The notes: generated by a model from the letters alone, not told the origin. Positions 1-8,686 are shown, counted from the first letter of the stretch. The stretch is 61,762 nucleotides of DNA from Pseudomonas alkylphenolica (GCF_004025535.1 NZ_QJRG01000040.1:1-61762), one strand, 5' to 3'. Program-made: numbers and translations.

Positions 1-223
1 CGGCCACGGCCTCGATGTACTCAAGGTCGGTGTGCTTGCCGAAACCGTAGTTGAAGCTCGAGCCCTGCAGGCCGTCGCCATGGGCGACTTCGATCGAATC
101 CACCCGGGCCTGGTCCAGCGCGCGGGCAATGTCCTGTACGTTCTCCAGTGAGTACTGGTGGCGAATGGCGTGGCTGCCGTCACGCAGGGTGACGTCGGAG
201 ATGTAGATTTTCTTACCGTTCAT
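1..223 (-). CDS. dmpG: 4-hydroxy-2-oxovalerate aldolase (partial, N-terminal part)
   Basis: The first 74 codons of a DmpG/MhpE-type aldolase are visible; the rest lies beyond the left edge. The enzyme cleaves 4-hydroxy-2-oxovalerate into pyruvate and acetaldehyde and normally forms a channelling complex with the acylating acetaldehyde dehydrogenase encoded immediately upstream. The N-terminus holds the family signature VTLRDGSHA (residues 11-19), with the Arg-Asp pair used in metal and substrate binding, and a later [16 protein letters not shown] stretch typical of the family. The ATG at 223 is preceded by a clear GAGGAG-type ribosome site, and the gene begins 11 nt after the dehydrogenase stop, so the two are co-transcribed. 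Family assignment is secure. The exact pathway is not, because the ring-cleavage genes are not in view. Confidence 0.93.
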   Translation of the reverse strand, partial: MNGKKIYISDVTLRDGSHAIRHQYSLENVQDIARALDQARVDSIEVAHGDGLQGSSFNYGFGKHTDLEYIEAVA

Positions 224-234
224 GGGCGAGCTCC

Positions 235-1173
235 TCAGCCGTTGAGCATCGACAGTGCCATGCGCTCGGCGGTGGCCAAGGCAGCGGAGGTCATGATGTC
301 GAGGTTGCCGGCATAGGCTGGCAGGTAGTGGGCGGCGCCTTCGACCTCAAGGAACACCGAAGTCTTCAGGCCGCAGAAGCGCCCGTGGCCGGGAATGTTC
401 AGCGGTGCGTCTTCGGGGATCACGTCGAACTGCACCTTTTGCTTGAGGCGATAGCCCGGCACATAGGCCTGCACGGCGGCGGCCATCTCCTCGATGGAGG
501 CTTCGACCTTGGCCTGATCGGCGGCTTCAGAGAGGACAAATACCGTGTCACGCATCATCAGCGGCGGCTCGGCCGGGTTCATGACGATGATCGCCTTGCC
601 TTTGGCCGCACCACCGATCACCTCGATGGCCTTGCTGGTGGTTTCGGTGAACTCGTCGATGTTGGCGCGGGTGCCGGGGCCGGCCGATTTGCTCGCGATC
701 GAGGCAATGATCTCGGCGTAATGCACCTTGGCCACGCGCGATACCGCGGCGACCATGGGGATGGTCGCCTGGCCGCCGCAGGTGACCATGTTGACGTTGA
801 GCTGGGCGAGGTTCTGCTCCAGGTTGACCACCGGCACGCAGTACGGGCCGATGGCTGCCGGGGTCAGGTCGATCAAACGGATACCCGGTTTGATCGAACG
901 CAGGAACGCATCGTTTTTAACGTGGGCGCCGGCGCTGGTGGCATCGAAGACGAAGTCGATGTCGGCAAACGCTGGCAGACGGGTCAGGCCTTCTACGCCT
1001 TCGTGGGTCGTGGCCACGCCCATCCGTGCAGCGCGTGCCAGGCCATCGGACGCCGGGTCGATACCCACCATCGCCGACATTTCCAGGTGCTGCGCGTTAC
1101 GCAGGATCTTGATCATCAGGTCGGTGCCGATGTTGCCGGAACCGATGATGGCAACCTTGAGTTTCTTGCTCAT
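235..1173 (-). CDS. dmpF: Acetaldehyde dehydrogenase (acylating)
   Basis: This 312-residue protein has the length and pattern of DmpF/MhpF enzymes, which oxidise acetaldehyde to acetyl-CoA with NAD+ and CoA. The N-terminal Rossmann motif [10 protein letters not shown] (residues 9-18) binds NAD. The catalytic cysteine is Cys132 in [11 protein letters not shown] '[19 protein letters not shown]' stretch follows in the dimerisation and aldolase-contact half. The start ATG at 1173 has an AGGAG site. The gene lies 11 nt downstream of the hydratase and 11 nt upstream of the aldolase, so the metabolic order hydratase, dehydrogenase/aldolase is kept in one transcript. The usual partner is the aldolase whose start is seen at 223. 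No damage or unusual codon use was noticed. Confidence 0.95.
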   Translation of the reverse strand: MSKKLKVAIIGSGNIGTDLMIKILRNAQHLEMSAMVGIDPASDGLARAARMGVATTHEGVEGLTRLPAFADIDFVFDATSAGAHVKNDAFLRSIKPGIRLIDLTPAAIGPYCVPVVNLEQNLAQLNVNMVTCGGQATIPMVAAVSRVAKVHYAEIIASIASKSAGPGTRANIDEFTETTSKAIEVIGGAAKGKAIIVMNPAEPPLMMRDTVFVLSEAADQAKVEASIEEMAAAVQAYVPGYRLKQKVQFDVIPEDAPLNIPGHGRFCGLKTSVFLEVEGAAHYLPAYAGNLDIMTSAALATAERMALSMLNG

Positions 1174-1184
1174 GGGGGCTCCTG

Positions 1185-1997
1185 TTAATCGCGGTTGGCA
1201 AAGGCGGCGCTGACGCTGCCCAGGCCCTGGATGTGGGCGGTGAAATGATCACCCGGATTAGCCGCAACCATCGGGCCGAGCGCCCCGGTGAGCACGATGT
1301 CGCCGGCGCGCAGCGGCTCGCCGAGGCGGGCCATGGTATCGGCGAGCCAGACGGCAGCGTTCAACGGGTTGCCCAGGCAAGCCGCACCGGCGCCAACCGA
1401 CACCGGCTCTCCACGCAGGGACATGCTCATGCCGCAGTTCACGAGGTCCAGCTGATCCAGCTTCACTGGGCGGGTGCCAAGCACGAAAAGGCCGGACGAC
1501 GCGTTGTCGGCAATGGTGTCGACCAGGCGGATGTCCCAGTTGGCGATGCGGCTGCCGACCACCTCGATCGCTGGCAGGGCGAAGGCGGTGGCGCGGAGCA
1601 GGTCGGCCACCGTGTGGCGCTCGTGGGGCAGGTCATGCTCCAGCACCAGAGCGATCTCTGCCTCGACCTTGGGCTGGGCGCAGTCTGCCCAGGCGATCGG
1701 CTGCCCATCGCCGCGGGCCATGTCGGCAAGCAGCAGGCCGAAATCCGGTTGGTCGACACCCAGCTGGGCTTGCACCGCCGGACTGGTAAGGCCGATCTTG
1801 CGGCCCACCGGGCGGCGCCCGGCAGCCACTGCGAGCTGGTTGTTGTGGCGCTGCACGGCGTAGGCCAGGGCCATCGCCTGGGCATTCGGCTCGTCGGCCT
1901 GGGCGGCGGCGATCAGATCACGCACCGGTGGGCAGGGTTGGCCGCTCAGCTGCGCCTGGTGCAGGCGTTCAGCGGCTGTGAGGAGGGCAGCATGCAT
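1185..1997 (-). CDS. dmpE: 2-oxopent-4-enoate hydratase (2-keto-4-pentenoate hydratase)
   Basis: This 270-residue protein matches the MhpD/DmpE hydratase family, which adds water to 2-hydroxypenta-2,4-dienoate to give 4-hydroxy-2-oxovalerate. Visible family features are GRKIGLTS (around residues 65-72), the '[13 protein letters not shown]' acidic metal-binding segment (around 111-123) and the C-terminal '[29 protein letters not shown]'. The start ATG at 1997 follows a strong GCAGGAGT ribosome site. The gene starts 14 nt after the stop of the semialdehyde dehydrogenase. No hydroxymuconic semialdehyde hydrolase gene lies between the two, unlike in dmp-type operons, so only the dehydrogenase branch is represented here. 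Related decarboxylases (DmpH) share the fold, but the length and motifs fit the hydratase better. Confidence 0.88.
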   Translation of the reverse strand: MHAALLTAAERLHQAQLSGQPCPPVRDLIAAAQADEPNAQAMALAYAVQRHNNQLAVAAGRRPVGRKIGLTSPAVQAQLGVDQPDFGLLLADMARGDGQPIAWADCAQPKVEAEIALVLEHDLPHERHTVADLLRATAFALPAIEVVGSRIANWDIRLVDTIADNASSGLFVLGTRPVKLDQLDLVNCGMSMSLRGEPVSVGAGAACLGNPLNAAVWLADTMARLGEPLRAGDIVLTGALGPMVAANPGDHFTAHIQGLGSVSAAFANRD

Positions 1998-2011
1998 GGA
2001 AGTACTCCTGC

Positions 2012-3478
2012 TTAGGCGTTGACGCAGACAGTGGTGGATTCCGAGTAGAAGTCCAGGGAATGGCGGCCACCCTCGCGGCCCATACCGGAGAGCCGTGCGC
2101 CGCCGAAGGGCGTGCGCAGATCACGCAGGAACCAGGTGTTGACCCAGACCATGCCGACGCGCAGTTGGCGCGACGTCTTGTGAGCGCGCTTCAGGTTGGT
2201 GGTCCAGATGGCAGCGGCCAGGCCGTAGGCAGAGTCGTTGACGCGGCGAATCACTTCATCGTCGCGGTCGAACGGGGCGACATGGCAGACCGGACCGAAG
2301 ACTTCCTCACGCACGCAGCGGGCATCATCGGACAGCCCGGTCCAGATGGTCGGCTGCACGAAGGCGCCATTGTCGCGGGCGTCGCCGAACGTCGGCACAC
2401 CACCGCCGCTGACCACGGTGGCACCCTCGCGGCGGGCCAGCTCGAAGTATCCGAGGACCTTGTCGCGGTGTTTGTGGGAGATCAGCGAGCCCATATTCAC
2501 GCCGTCTTCATCCGGGTAGCCGATCTTCAGTTTCTCGGCACCTGCCTTGAGTGCGGCAACGAAGCGATCGTAGATCGGCCGCTCGACGTAGACCCGCTCC
2601 GAGCACAGGCACACCTGGCCGGAGTTGGTGAAGCTCGAGCGCAGCACACCAGCCACCGCTGCGTCGAAGTCACAGTCGGCGAACACCACGGCGGCGTTTT
2701 TGCCACCCAGCTCGAAGGACACTTCGCGCACGCCTTCGGCGGCCGCCTTCATGATGGTGGCGCCGGTGCGCGACTCGCCGGTGAAGGTGATGGCATCCAC
2801 GTCCGGATGGCGGGTAAGGAATTCGCCGGCCGAGTTCGGCCCGAAGCCATGTACCAGGTTGAATACGCCTGCGGGCACGCCGGCTTCCAGCATCACCTCG
2901 GCCAGCAGGGTGGCGGAGGACGGCGAGTCTTCCGAGGGCTTGACCACCACCGAGTTGCCGCAGGCCAGGGCGGGTGCAACCTTCCAGGTGAGCAGCAACA
3001 TCGGCAGGTTCCACGGCGAGATGATCGCCACCACGCCGTGGGGCTTGCGCACCGTGTAGCTGAACACGTCGCTGCCATCGCCGGTGCGCATCTCATAGTA
3101 CTCGCCGCCGGCCTGGCGGATCTGCTCGGCAAAGGTGCGGAAGTTGTGCACGCCGCGGGCAATGTCCAGGGTCCGCGCCTGCTGTACCGGGCGGCCGGTA
3201 TCGGCTACCTCGGCGGCGACGAAGTCTTCGAAGCGCTGCTCGATGCAATCTGCGATGCGCACCAGCACGTCGGCACGCTGGCTGGCGCTGTAGCTGGCCC
3301 AAGGGCCCTCCTGGGCCGCCTTGGCAGCGGCCACCGCGCGATCCACCAGTGCCGCGTCGGCCTCGCAGACCTGGCCCAGAATGCGGCCGTCGATGGGGGA
3401 CACATTGTCAAAGGTCTTGGGGGTGGTAACGAACTCGCCATTTACGAAATGGCGCAGCAGGGACAGGGGGGCGGACAC
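2012..3478 (-). CDS. 2-hydroxymuconate (or 2-aminomuconate) semialdehyde dehydrogenase
   Basis: This is a 488-residue NAD-dependent aldehyde dehydrogenase. It has the cofactor motif [11 protein letters not shown], the general-base region [10 protein letters not shown] and the catalytic cysteine in [14 protein letters not shown]. The C-terminal pattern '[16 protein letters not shown]' and '[14 protein letters not shown]' is characteristic of the XylG/DmpC/AmnC group, which oxidises the ring-cleavage semialdehyde of catechols, aminophenol or 3-hydroxyanthranilate to the dicarboxylate. The start is GTG at 3478, five bases after GGAGG; the match to family N-termini ([11 protein letters not shown]) supports it. 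It is the first gene of the operon, directly behind the regulator. Substrate (hydroxy- or amino-muconic semialdehyde) cannot be decided from sequence alone. Gene order without a hydrolase resembles 2-nitrobenzoate/3-hydroxyanthranilate type clusters. Confidence 0.85.
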   Translation of the reverse strand: MSAPLSLLRHFVNGEFVTTPKTFDNVSPIDGRILGQVCEADAALVDRAVAAAKAAQEGPWASYSASQRADVLVRIADCIEQRFEDFVAAEVADTGRPVQQARTLDIARGVHNFRTFAEQIRQAGGEYYEMRTGDGSDVFSYTVRKPHGVVAIISPWNLPMLLLTWKVAPALACGNSVVVKPSEDSPSSATLLAEVMLEAGVPAGVFNLVHGFGPNSAGEFLTRHPDVDAITFTGESRTGATIMKAAAEGVREVSFELGGKNAAVVFADCDFDAAVAGVLRSSFTNSGQVCLCSERVYVERPIYDRFVAALKAGAEKLKIGYPDEDGVNMGSLISHKHRDKVLGYFELARREGATVVSGGGVPTFGDARDNGAFVQPTIWTGLSDDARCVREEVFGPVCHVAPFDRDDEVIRRVNDSAYGLAAAIWTTNLKRAHKTSRQLRVGMVWVNTWFLRDLRTPFGGARLSGMGREGGRHSLDFYSESTTVCVNA

Positions 3479-3483
3479 GGCAA

Positions 3484-3507
3484 CCTCCGATTCTTGGATT
3501 TCGGAGG
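3484..3507 (-). promoter_or_regulatory. Hairpin enclosing the Shine-Dalgarno of the semialdehyde dehydrogenase gene
   Basis: A perfect 7-bp inverted repeat CCTCCGA ... TCGGAGG with a 10-base loop lies in the leader. Its 3' arm contains the GGAGG ribosome site, 5 nt before the GTG start at 3478. Folding would occlude the ribosome site. Whether it acts as a switch is inference. Confidence 0.5.
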
Positions 3508-3522
3508 AGTCTATGTGTTCTA

Positions 3523-3574
3523 CCTATAAGCGAGTAATCAAAGGTTTGCCATCCTCTATTAGCACCTGGAATAG
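3523..3574 (-). promoter_or_regulatory. Candidate promoter and LysR operator of the meta-cleavage operon
   Basis: Within the 102-bp gap between the regulator and the operon there is an interrupted palindrome CTATT-N9-AATAG at 3556-3574 that contains a T-N11-A core, the usual LysR-family site. Downstream of it a TATAGG hexamer (3523-3528) is a reasonable -10 with a poor -35, as expected for an activator-dependent promoter. Assignment is by pattern only. Confidence 0.45.
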
Positions 3575-3580
3575 CTGTGA

Positions 3581-4543
3581 TCAGGCCGTCAGGTCGCCAT
3601 GTTGCTCTTGGCTGGCTTGTTCCAGGCACTCGCGGAACAGCCGCGCCGCGGGTCCCAGTTCACGATTGCCTGCGTGGAAGTAACCGATGTCGCCGAACTG
3701 CAGGTGGCTGCCCAGATCCAGGGTGCGCAGCAGCCCGGCACCAATGAACTGGCGAGCCGCTTCCAGGGGCATTACCGCGACGGTCTGCTGGTCCTGCATC
3801 AGGCTCAAGTTGGTGAGGATCGATAGCGACTCGACCACGTTGCTCGGCGCCTCCAGTCCGGCTTCGTCGAACAGCCGGTCGACGGTGCGACGCAGCAGTG
3901 AGTCGCGGGTCGGCAAGACCCAGGGGTAATCGAGCAGTGCAGCCAGGCTGACCGGGACCTGGCCGGTCAGGGGATGCTGTGCACCGGTGACCACCGCCAG
4001 CTCCTCGCCGTAGAGCACCACCGCCTCAAGCTGCGACGATTCGTGGTGCCAGCGCCAGTCGTCCGGCACCCGGCCGACGACCAGATCGACCTCGCCCACC
4101 GCCAGGGCCGGGAACAACTGGTCCATCTGCCCGACCCGCAGTGACACCAGCACTTTCGGAGCACGCTGCTTGAGCAGTTGCAGGGCATGCGGCAGCAGCG
4201 AGCTGGATGCCGAGATCAGGGTACCCACCAGGACATGCCCCGAGGTGCCTTCCTGGTAGGCATTGACCTCGTCGGTCAGGGAGCGCAACTCGGCCAGCAG
4301 CGATTTGCTGCGGCGCGCCATCAGCGCACCCAAAGGGGTGGCGCTGACGCCCCGGTTGCCGCGAACCAGCAGCGGCGCGCCGAAGTACGACTCCAGCTCG
4401 TGGATGATCTTGGTCACCGCAGGCTGGGTCAGTCCCAGTGCCTGGGCCGCGCGCAGCAGCGAGCCACTCTGCAGCACCTGATCGAAGACTACCAGTTGGT
4501 AGAACTTGAGTTTGCGGGCGACAGATAGATGAGTGAACTGCAT
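3581..4543 (-). CDS. LysR-family transcriptional regulator of the meta-cleavage operon
   Basis: This is a 320-residue LysR-type regulator. The N-terminal winged helix-turn-helix is obvious (FYQLVVFDQVLQSGSLLRAA, then ALGLTQPAVTKIIHELE, about residues 14-50), followed by a periplasmic-binding-protein-like effector domain from about residue 95. The start at 4543 (MQFTHLSVARKLK) is preferred to one 17 codons earlier because it matches the family N-terminus and has an AAGG element upstream. It is transcribed in the same direction as the catabolic operon and ends 102 bp before it. LysR activators are more often divergent from their targets, so read-through from the regulator into the operon is possible. 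The effector is presumably a pathway intermediate; this is inferred from position only. Confidence 0.88.
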   Translation of the reverse strand: MQFTHLSVARKLKFYQLVVFDQVLQSGSLLRAAQALGLTQPAVTKIIHELESYFGAPLLVRGNRGVSATPLGALMARRSKSLLAELRSLTDEVNAYQEGTSGHVLVGTLISASSSLLPHALQLLKQRAPKVLVSLRVGQMDQLFPALAVGEVDLVVGRVPDDWRWHHESSQLEAVVLYGEELAVVTGAQHPLTGQVPVSLAALLDYPWVLPTRDSLLRRTVDRLFDEAGLEAPSNVVESLSILTNLSLMQDQQTVAVMPLEAARQFIGAGLLRTLDLGSHLQFGDIGYFHAGNRELGPAARLFRECLEQASQEQHGDLTA

Positions 4544-4722
4544 GAGTGACCTTCGGGTGACTGGCCTATTGCCAGGAGTATCGCACAACTGCATTGCACG
4601 GATTGCAGCGCTGGCGGCGATCGGTCCCTACCCGGAGAAGGCGCGCCTGACCATGTCGTCCTCTGTGCAGGAGTTTCTGCCTGGAACTTGAGATCTAGCG
4701 CAGCTGCTTTGGTAGCAAGCAT

Positions 4723-4747
4723 GAAAAAGCCGCGCAGTGCGCGGCTT
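4723..4747 (-). terminator. Rho-independent terminator of the tRNA gene
   Basis: On the minus strand a GC-rich stem AAAGCCGCGC / GCGCGGCTTT with a three-base loop is followed by a run of T. It begins 6 bp after the tRNA CCA end and so ends the tRNA transcript. Confidence 0.85.
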
Positions 4748-4753
4748 TGGAGT

Positions 4754-4830
4754 TGGTGGGCCCACACGGACTTGAACCGTGGACCAAAGGATTATGAGTC
4801 CTCTGCTCTAACCAACTGAGCTATAGGCCC
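4754..4830 (-). tRNA. tRNA-Ile2 (CAU anticodon, lysidine type)
   Basis: A 77-nt tRNA with encoded CCA. The anticodon loop is CTCATAA, i.e. CAU. The acceptor stem begins GGGCCTA, giving C4-G69 and C5-G68 pairs, which are known identity elements for TilS lysidine synthetase and are absent from elongator tRNA-Met. The body resembles E. coli tRNA-Ile2 (GACTCATAATC arm), so the charged amino acid is judged to be isoleucine reading AUA. Automated tools often label this gene tRNA-Met. It sits 13 nt after the stop of the GGDEF/EAL gene and its 3' end faces the catabolic operon. Confidence 0.9.
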
Positions 4831-4842
4831 CAGTGGTCGCGG

Positions 4843-4848
4843 ATTATA
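4843..4848 (-). promoter_or_regulatory. -10 element of the tRNA-Ile2 promoter, overlapping a stop codon
   Basis: A perfect TATAAT on the minus strand lies 12 nt before the mature tRNA 5' end and is followed by a GC-rich discriminator (CCGCGACC). It overlaps the last codon and TAA stop of the upstream GGDEF/EAL gene. Only weak -35 matches (for example TAGCAC) are found at 17 bp. Confidence 0.65.
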
Positions 4849-7800
4849 ACGAGGGTTTCCGGGCTGTGCTATCCGAAAGATCTGAAACTGCTATACGAAG
4901 AAACGTTGCAGCGAATTCTTCGGCGGGCAGTGGCAGGCTGACGATGTAGCCCTGGATCTGCTCGCAGCCCTCGGCGGCCAGGAACCGTTGCTGGGCCTGG
5001 TTCTCCACGCCTTCGGCAATGATCGTCAACTGCATGCTGCGCCCCAGGGCAATGATCGCACGGGCAATAGCGGCATCGTGGGGGTCGTCCGGCAGGCCGC
5101 GGATGAACGACTGATCGATCTTGAGGATATCCAGCGGCAGGCGTTTGAGGTAACTCAGTGAGGAGTAGCCTGTGCCGAAGTCATCGATGGCCAGTTGCAC
5201 GCCCAGGTGTTTGAGCTGGTGGAGGATGGCCAGTGCTTCTTCGGCCTGGCTCATGATGAAGTTCTCGGTGATTTCCAGTTGCAGGTCGCCGGCCCTGAGC
5301 TGATGGGTCTTGAGCAACTGCTCGATGCGTTTGATCAGGCTGGGCTGGCGCAGTTGGGCTCCCGCCAGGTTGACCGACAGCGGCCCGAACGCCAGGTAGT
5401 CCCTTTTCCAGCTCTGCATCTGGCGGCAGGCCTGCTCCAGCACCCAGTCACCCAGTTGCAGGATCATGCCGTTTTCTTCAGCCAACGAGATGAAGTGCTC
5501 TGGTGGCACCTCGCCAAGCACCGGGTGCGTCCAGCGGATAAGCGCTTCGGCGCCGACCAGGCTTTGAGTTTTCAGGCTGAACTTGGGCTGGTAGCTCAGG
5601 CTCAGTTCGTTGCGTTCTATGGCCCGGCGCAGTTCATGTTCCAGCGCAATGCGCTCGCTGGCCTGGGCGGTGAGGTCGCGGGTGTAGCATTCGACGCGGT
5701 TACGGCCTTTGGCCTTGGATCGGTACATCGCCGCGTCGGCATTACGGATCAGCGAGGCGACATCGGTGCCGTCCTGTGGATAAAGGCTGGTGCCTATACT
5801 GGCGCTGGTGAAGAACTCGTGTTCGCCTGCCTGGAACGGCGCACTGAAGCAGGCCAGCAGTTTGTTGGCGATATGGCTGGCATCGCTGGGTTGGTGCAGG
5901 CCGGGCAAGAGGATGATGAACTCGTCACCGCCCAGGCGTGCCACGGTATCGATGTCGCGCACCTGCTCCTTCAGGCGCTGGGCGATGCCTTTGAGCAACA
6001 GGTCGCCGACCGGATGACCGAGGCTGTCGTTGATGTGTTTGAAACGGTCCAGGTCCAGGAACAGCACAGCGCCTTGCCGTTTTGAGGTCTGAGCGCAGTT
6101 AAGCGCGGCTTGCAGGCGATTTTCAAACAGTGTGCGGTTGGGCAGGCCGGTGAGCGGGTCGTGGTGCGCCTGATAATCGAGTTTTGCCTGTGCGTGCTTG
6201 AGGCTGGAAATATCGGCGAACACCGCGACAAAGTGGGTGACAACCCGCTCACTGTTGCGCACGGCGCTGATGGTGAGCCAGCTGGGGTAGAGCTCGCCGT
6301 TCTTGCGCCTGTTCTGAATTTCGCCCTGCCAGTGTCCCTCGGCAGTCAGCTGGTGCCACATGGCCGCGTAGAACGCGCTGTCGTGCTGACCCGAGGCCAG
6401 TAAACGCGGCGTCTGCCTCAGGGCTTCGAATTCGCTGTAGCCGGTGATTTCGCTGAAGGCCCGGTTGACCGCGCTGATGCGTTGCTCGGTGTCGGTGATC
6501 AGCACGCCTTCCGCAGTGTTCTCGAACACAGTGGCGGCCAGTTGCAACTTCTCCTGCATCAAGTGGCGTTCGGTGATGTCGCGAGCGATGGTCAGCATGC
6601 AGCCGACACCGGCAATCGGCAGCGGCCTGGCAGACAATTCGCACAGACGAATCTGACCGTCTCGGCGACGGATATGGCAGGTGAAGTCTTTGACAAAGCC
6701 GTCTCTTTGCAGAATTTCAAGCAGCCGACGGCGTTCGTTCAGGTCCACCCACATACCCAGGTCCAGGGAGGTATGGTCCAGGGAGGTGTGGCTGTCGAAG
6801 CCGGTCAGGCGGCAGAAGCCTTCGTTGACTTCCAGCAGCAAGCCGTCGCTCTGGCGCGACAGCAGCAGGCCGTCGGGTGAGGCGTGGAAGGCTTTGGCAA
6901 ACTTTTCTTCCGACGTTTGCAGTTGTTCCTGGGTCTGCTTCAGCTGGGTGATGTCGCGCACGGCAACAACCAGCGCCGGTGTGCTGTCGAGCTCGAATGT
7001 CTCGGCCGAGATCAAGCCGGTGAACTGTTGGCCATTACTGCGCCGGAACAGGGTTTCCATGTTGCGGATGCTGCCGGACTGCAGGCGCCGCAACAGCTCT
7101 GGATCAGCGCCTTCGATTCCCCAGATATTCAGTTCGGTCGCGGTGCGCCCGACCACCTGCTCCGAGCTCAGGCCGATCTGTTCTTCGAAGGCCTCGTTGA
7201 CCTCCAGCAGGCAACCGTCGCTAAGACGGGCGATGAAGAGAATGTCGGGGCATTGCTGGAACACCGAGGCAAACTTTTGTTCCGAGAGCCGCAGGGCATC
7301 TTCGGCATTCTTGGTTTCGCTGATATCGATCATCAACCCGCGCATTACCGGCTTGTGCCCTTGCTCGATCAGGCTGACGATGTCGCGCACCCACAGGCAG
7401 CGGCCATCCGCGCAGATTACCCGGTACTCAAGGCTGTGGTCGCGCCCGGCAGCAGTTTCGCTGTCACAGAACGCGTGGGCCCAGAGTGCATCGTCGGGGT
7501 GAATGATGCTGCGCCAGAAGCCCGGCCGCAGCCACTGGCTCAAGGGATAGCCGAGGAGGTCTTCGGCATGCGGCGACACATAGCTGTAGGTGAAGTCGTT
7601 GGCGTCGGCTTCCCAGGCGATTGCCGAAAGGCTCTCGACCAGGCCGCGGTAATGGTATTCGCTGCTGCGCAGTTCTTGTTCGAGGGCGATGCGTCGGGAG
7701 ATCTCTGAACTCAAGCGCCTGTTGATGCGGATTACCGCTGCCAGTATCGCCACCAGCAGCAGAATGCCGGGCAGGCCATAGAGCAACAGGTCATGCCAGA

Positions 7801-8587
7801 GGTTGCGATGATCCAGAACCTTGCCGACCCAACGCTCCTGAATGTCGTTGACCTCGCTGGGGCTCATGTCGGTCATGACCTTGTCGATGATGCCGGCAAG
7901 GATCTTCTGGTCCCGTGGCACCGCCATGGCCAACTGATAGCGGTAGGACGTCTCACCGCTGACATACAAGCCTTCCAGCTTGAGCTGGCGCAGGCTCCAG
8001 ACACTCGACGCCAGGTCACCGACTACTGCGTCGACCTCATCGGTGGCCAGTGCCTGCAGTGCTGAGCTGACATTTGGCAGGGCGACCAGGTTCAGGTCCG
8101 GGTGGTGCGTGCGCAGCAGTTCATGGGGCGCATAGTTTTCGACCACGGCGATCTTCAGGCCATAGAGGTCCTTGAGGGTGCGCGGTTGTGCGCCGCCTTC
8201 ATGGGCCAGAATGACAATCGGGAAGTCCAGGTACGGGCGCGTAAAGGCCAGGTAGGCCTGGCGCTCCGGTGTCGACATGATGCCGGGAAGCAGATCCAGT
8301 TTGTTTTCCTGGGCCTGCGCCAGCACGGCAGTCCAGCTGGATGGCTCGACCGGCTTGAACGCCACTCCCAGTCGTTCCTGAAGAAGGGCAATGTAGTCGG
8401 CAGCCAATCCCTGGTAGCGGCCATCCGGATCACGGTATTCAAACGGTGGCCAGGACGCATCAACGCCCAGGCGCAGCTGCGGATGAGCGCTGAGCCAGGC
8501 TTGTTCTTCGTTGGTCAGGGTCAAGGCGCCGGCCGTTGCACTCCAGAACAGCTGAAGCAGCAACAGAAGGGCCGGCATTTTGGGCAT
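4844..8587 (-). CDS. Membrane c-di-GMP receptor: solute-binding domain, four PAS, GGDEF, EAL
   Basis: This 1247-residue protein has a signal peptide (residues 1-22, ending AGA), a periplasmic bacterial solute-binding type 3 domain (about 25-255), one membrane helix (about 270-290), four consecutive PAS domains (about 305-805), then GGDEF and EAL. The diguanylate cyclase motif GGDEF (about 886-890) is intact, with the product-inhibition site RDID five residues upstream. The phosphodiesterase motif EAL is at 1014-1016, and DDFGTGYSS, KIDQSF and AEGVE are all present. Both activities therefore look possible; which dominates cannot be read. The periplasmic domain suggests sensing of an amino acid-like ligand. 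The 3' end overlaps the promoter of the tRNA gene 13 nt downstream. Confidence 0.92.
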   Translation of the reverse strand: MPKMPALLLLLQLFWSATAGALTLTNEEQAWLSAHPQLRLGVDASWPPFEYRDPDGRYQGLAADYIALLQERLGVAFKPVEPSSWTAVLAQAQENKLDLLPGIMSTPERQAYLAFTRPYLDFPIVILAHEGGAQPRTLKDLYGLKIAVVENYAPHELLRTHHPDLNLVALPNVSSALQALATDEVDAVVGDLASSVWSLRQLKLEGLYVSGETSYRYQLAMAVPRDQKILAGIIDKVMTDMSPSEVNDIQERWVGKVLDHRNLWHDLLLYGLPGILLLVAILAAVIRINRRLSSEISRRIALEQELRSSEYHYRGLVESLSAIAWEADANDFTYSYVSPHAEDLLGYPLSQWLRPGFWRSIIHPDDALWAHAFCDSETAAGRDHSLEYRVICADGRCLWVRDIVSLIEQGHKPVMRGLMIDISETKNAEDALRLSEQKFASVFQQCPDILFIARLSDGCLLEVNEAFEEQIGLSSEQVVGRTATELNIWGIEGADPELLRRLQSGSIRNMETLFRRSNGQQFTGLISAETFELDSTPALVVAVRDITQLKQTQEQLQTSEEKFAKAFHASPDGLLLSRQSDGLLLEVNEGFCRLTGFDSHTSLDHTSLDLGMWVDLNERRRLLEILQRDGFVKDFTCHIRRRDGQIRLCELSARPLPIAGVGCMLTIARDITERHLMQEKLQLAATVFENTAEGVLITDTEQRISAVNRAFSEITGYSEFEALRQTPRLLASGQHDSAFYAAMWHQLTAEGHWQGEIQNRRKNGELYPSWLTISAVRNSERVVTHFVAVFADISSLKHAQAKLDYQAHHDPLTGLPNRTLFENRLQAALNCAQTSKRQGAVLFLDLDRFKHINDSLGHPVGDLLLKGIAQRLKEQVRDIDTVARLGGDEFIILLPGLHQPSDASHIANKLLACFSAPFQAGEHEFFTSASIGTSLYPQDGTDVASLIRNADAAMYRSKAKGRNRVECYTRDLTAQASERIALEHELRRAIERNELSLSYQPKFSLKTQSLVGAEALIRWTHPVLGEVPPEHFISLAEENGMILQLGDWVLEQACRQMQSWKRDYLAFGPLSVNLAGAQLRQPSLIKRIEQLLKTHQLRAGDLQLEITENFIMSQAEEALAILHQLKHLGVQLAIDDFGTGYSSLSYLKRLPLDILKIDQSFIRGLPDDPHDAAIARAIIALGRSMQLTIIAEGVENQAQQRFLAAEGCEQIQGYIVSLPLPAEEFAATFLRIAVSDLSDSTARKPSL

Positions 8588-8686
8588 AACGGCCTCGTCA
8601 CACAGGTAAACTGATTCGAGTGTAGACGGGCATTTCGGCGGCGGGGAGGAGTGTTAGGTCTTAAAGTGTCTGATCGCACAAAAGAA

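Noticed and set aside
2060..3529. 489-codon open frame opposite the semialdehyde dehydrogenase
   Set aside because: Antisense shadow; residue pattern is His/Gly/Ala-rich as expected from reverse reading of a GC-rich ALDH gene.
4544..4722. Small ORF between lysR and the tRNA terminator (92 codons on the minus strand)
   Set aside because: It runs across the tRNA and its terminator and into lysR; no ribosome site or family pattern. The stretch is treated as the lysR promoter region.
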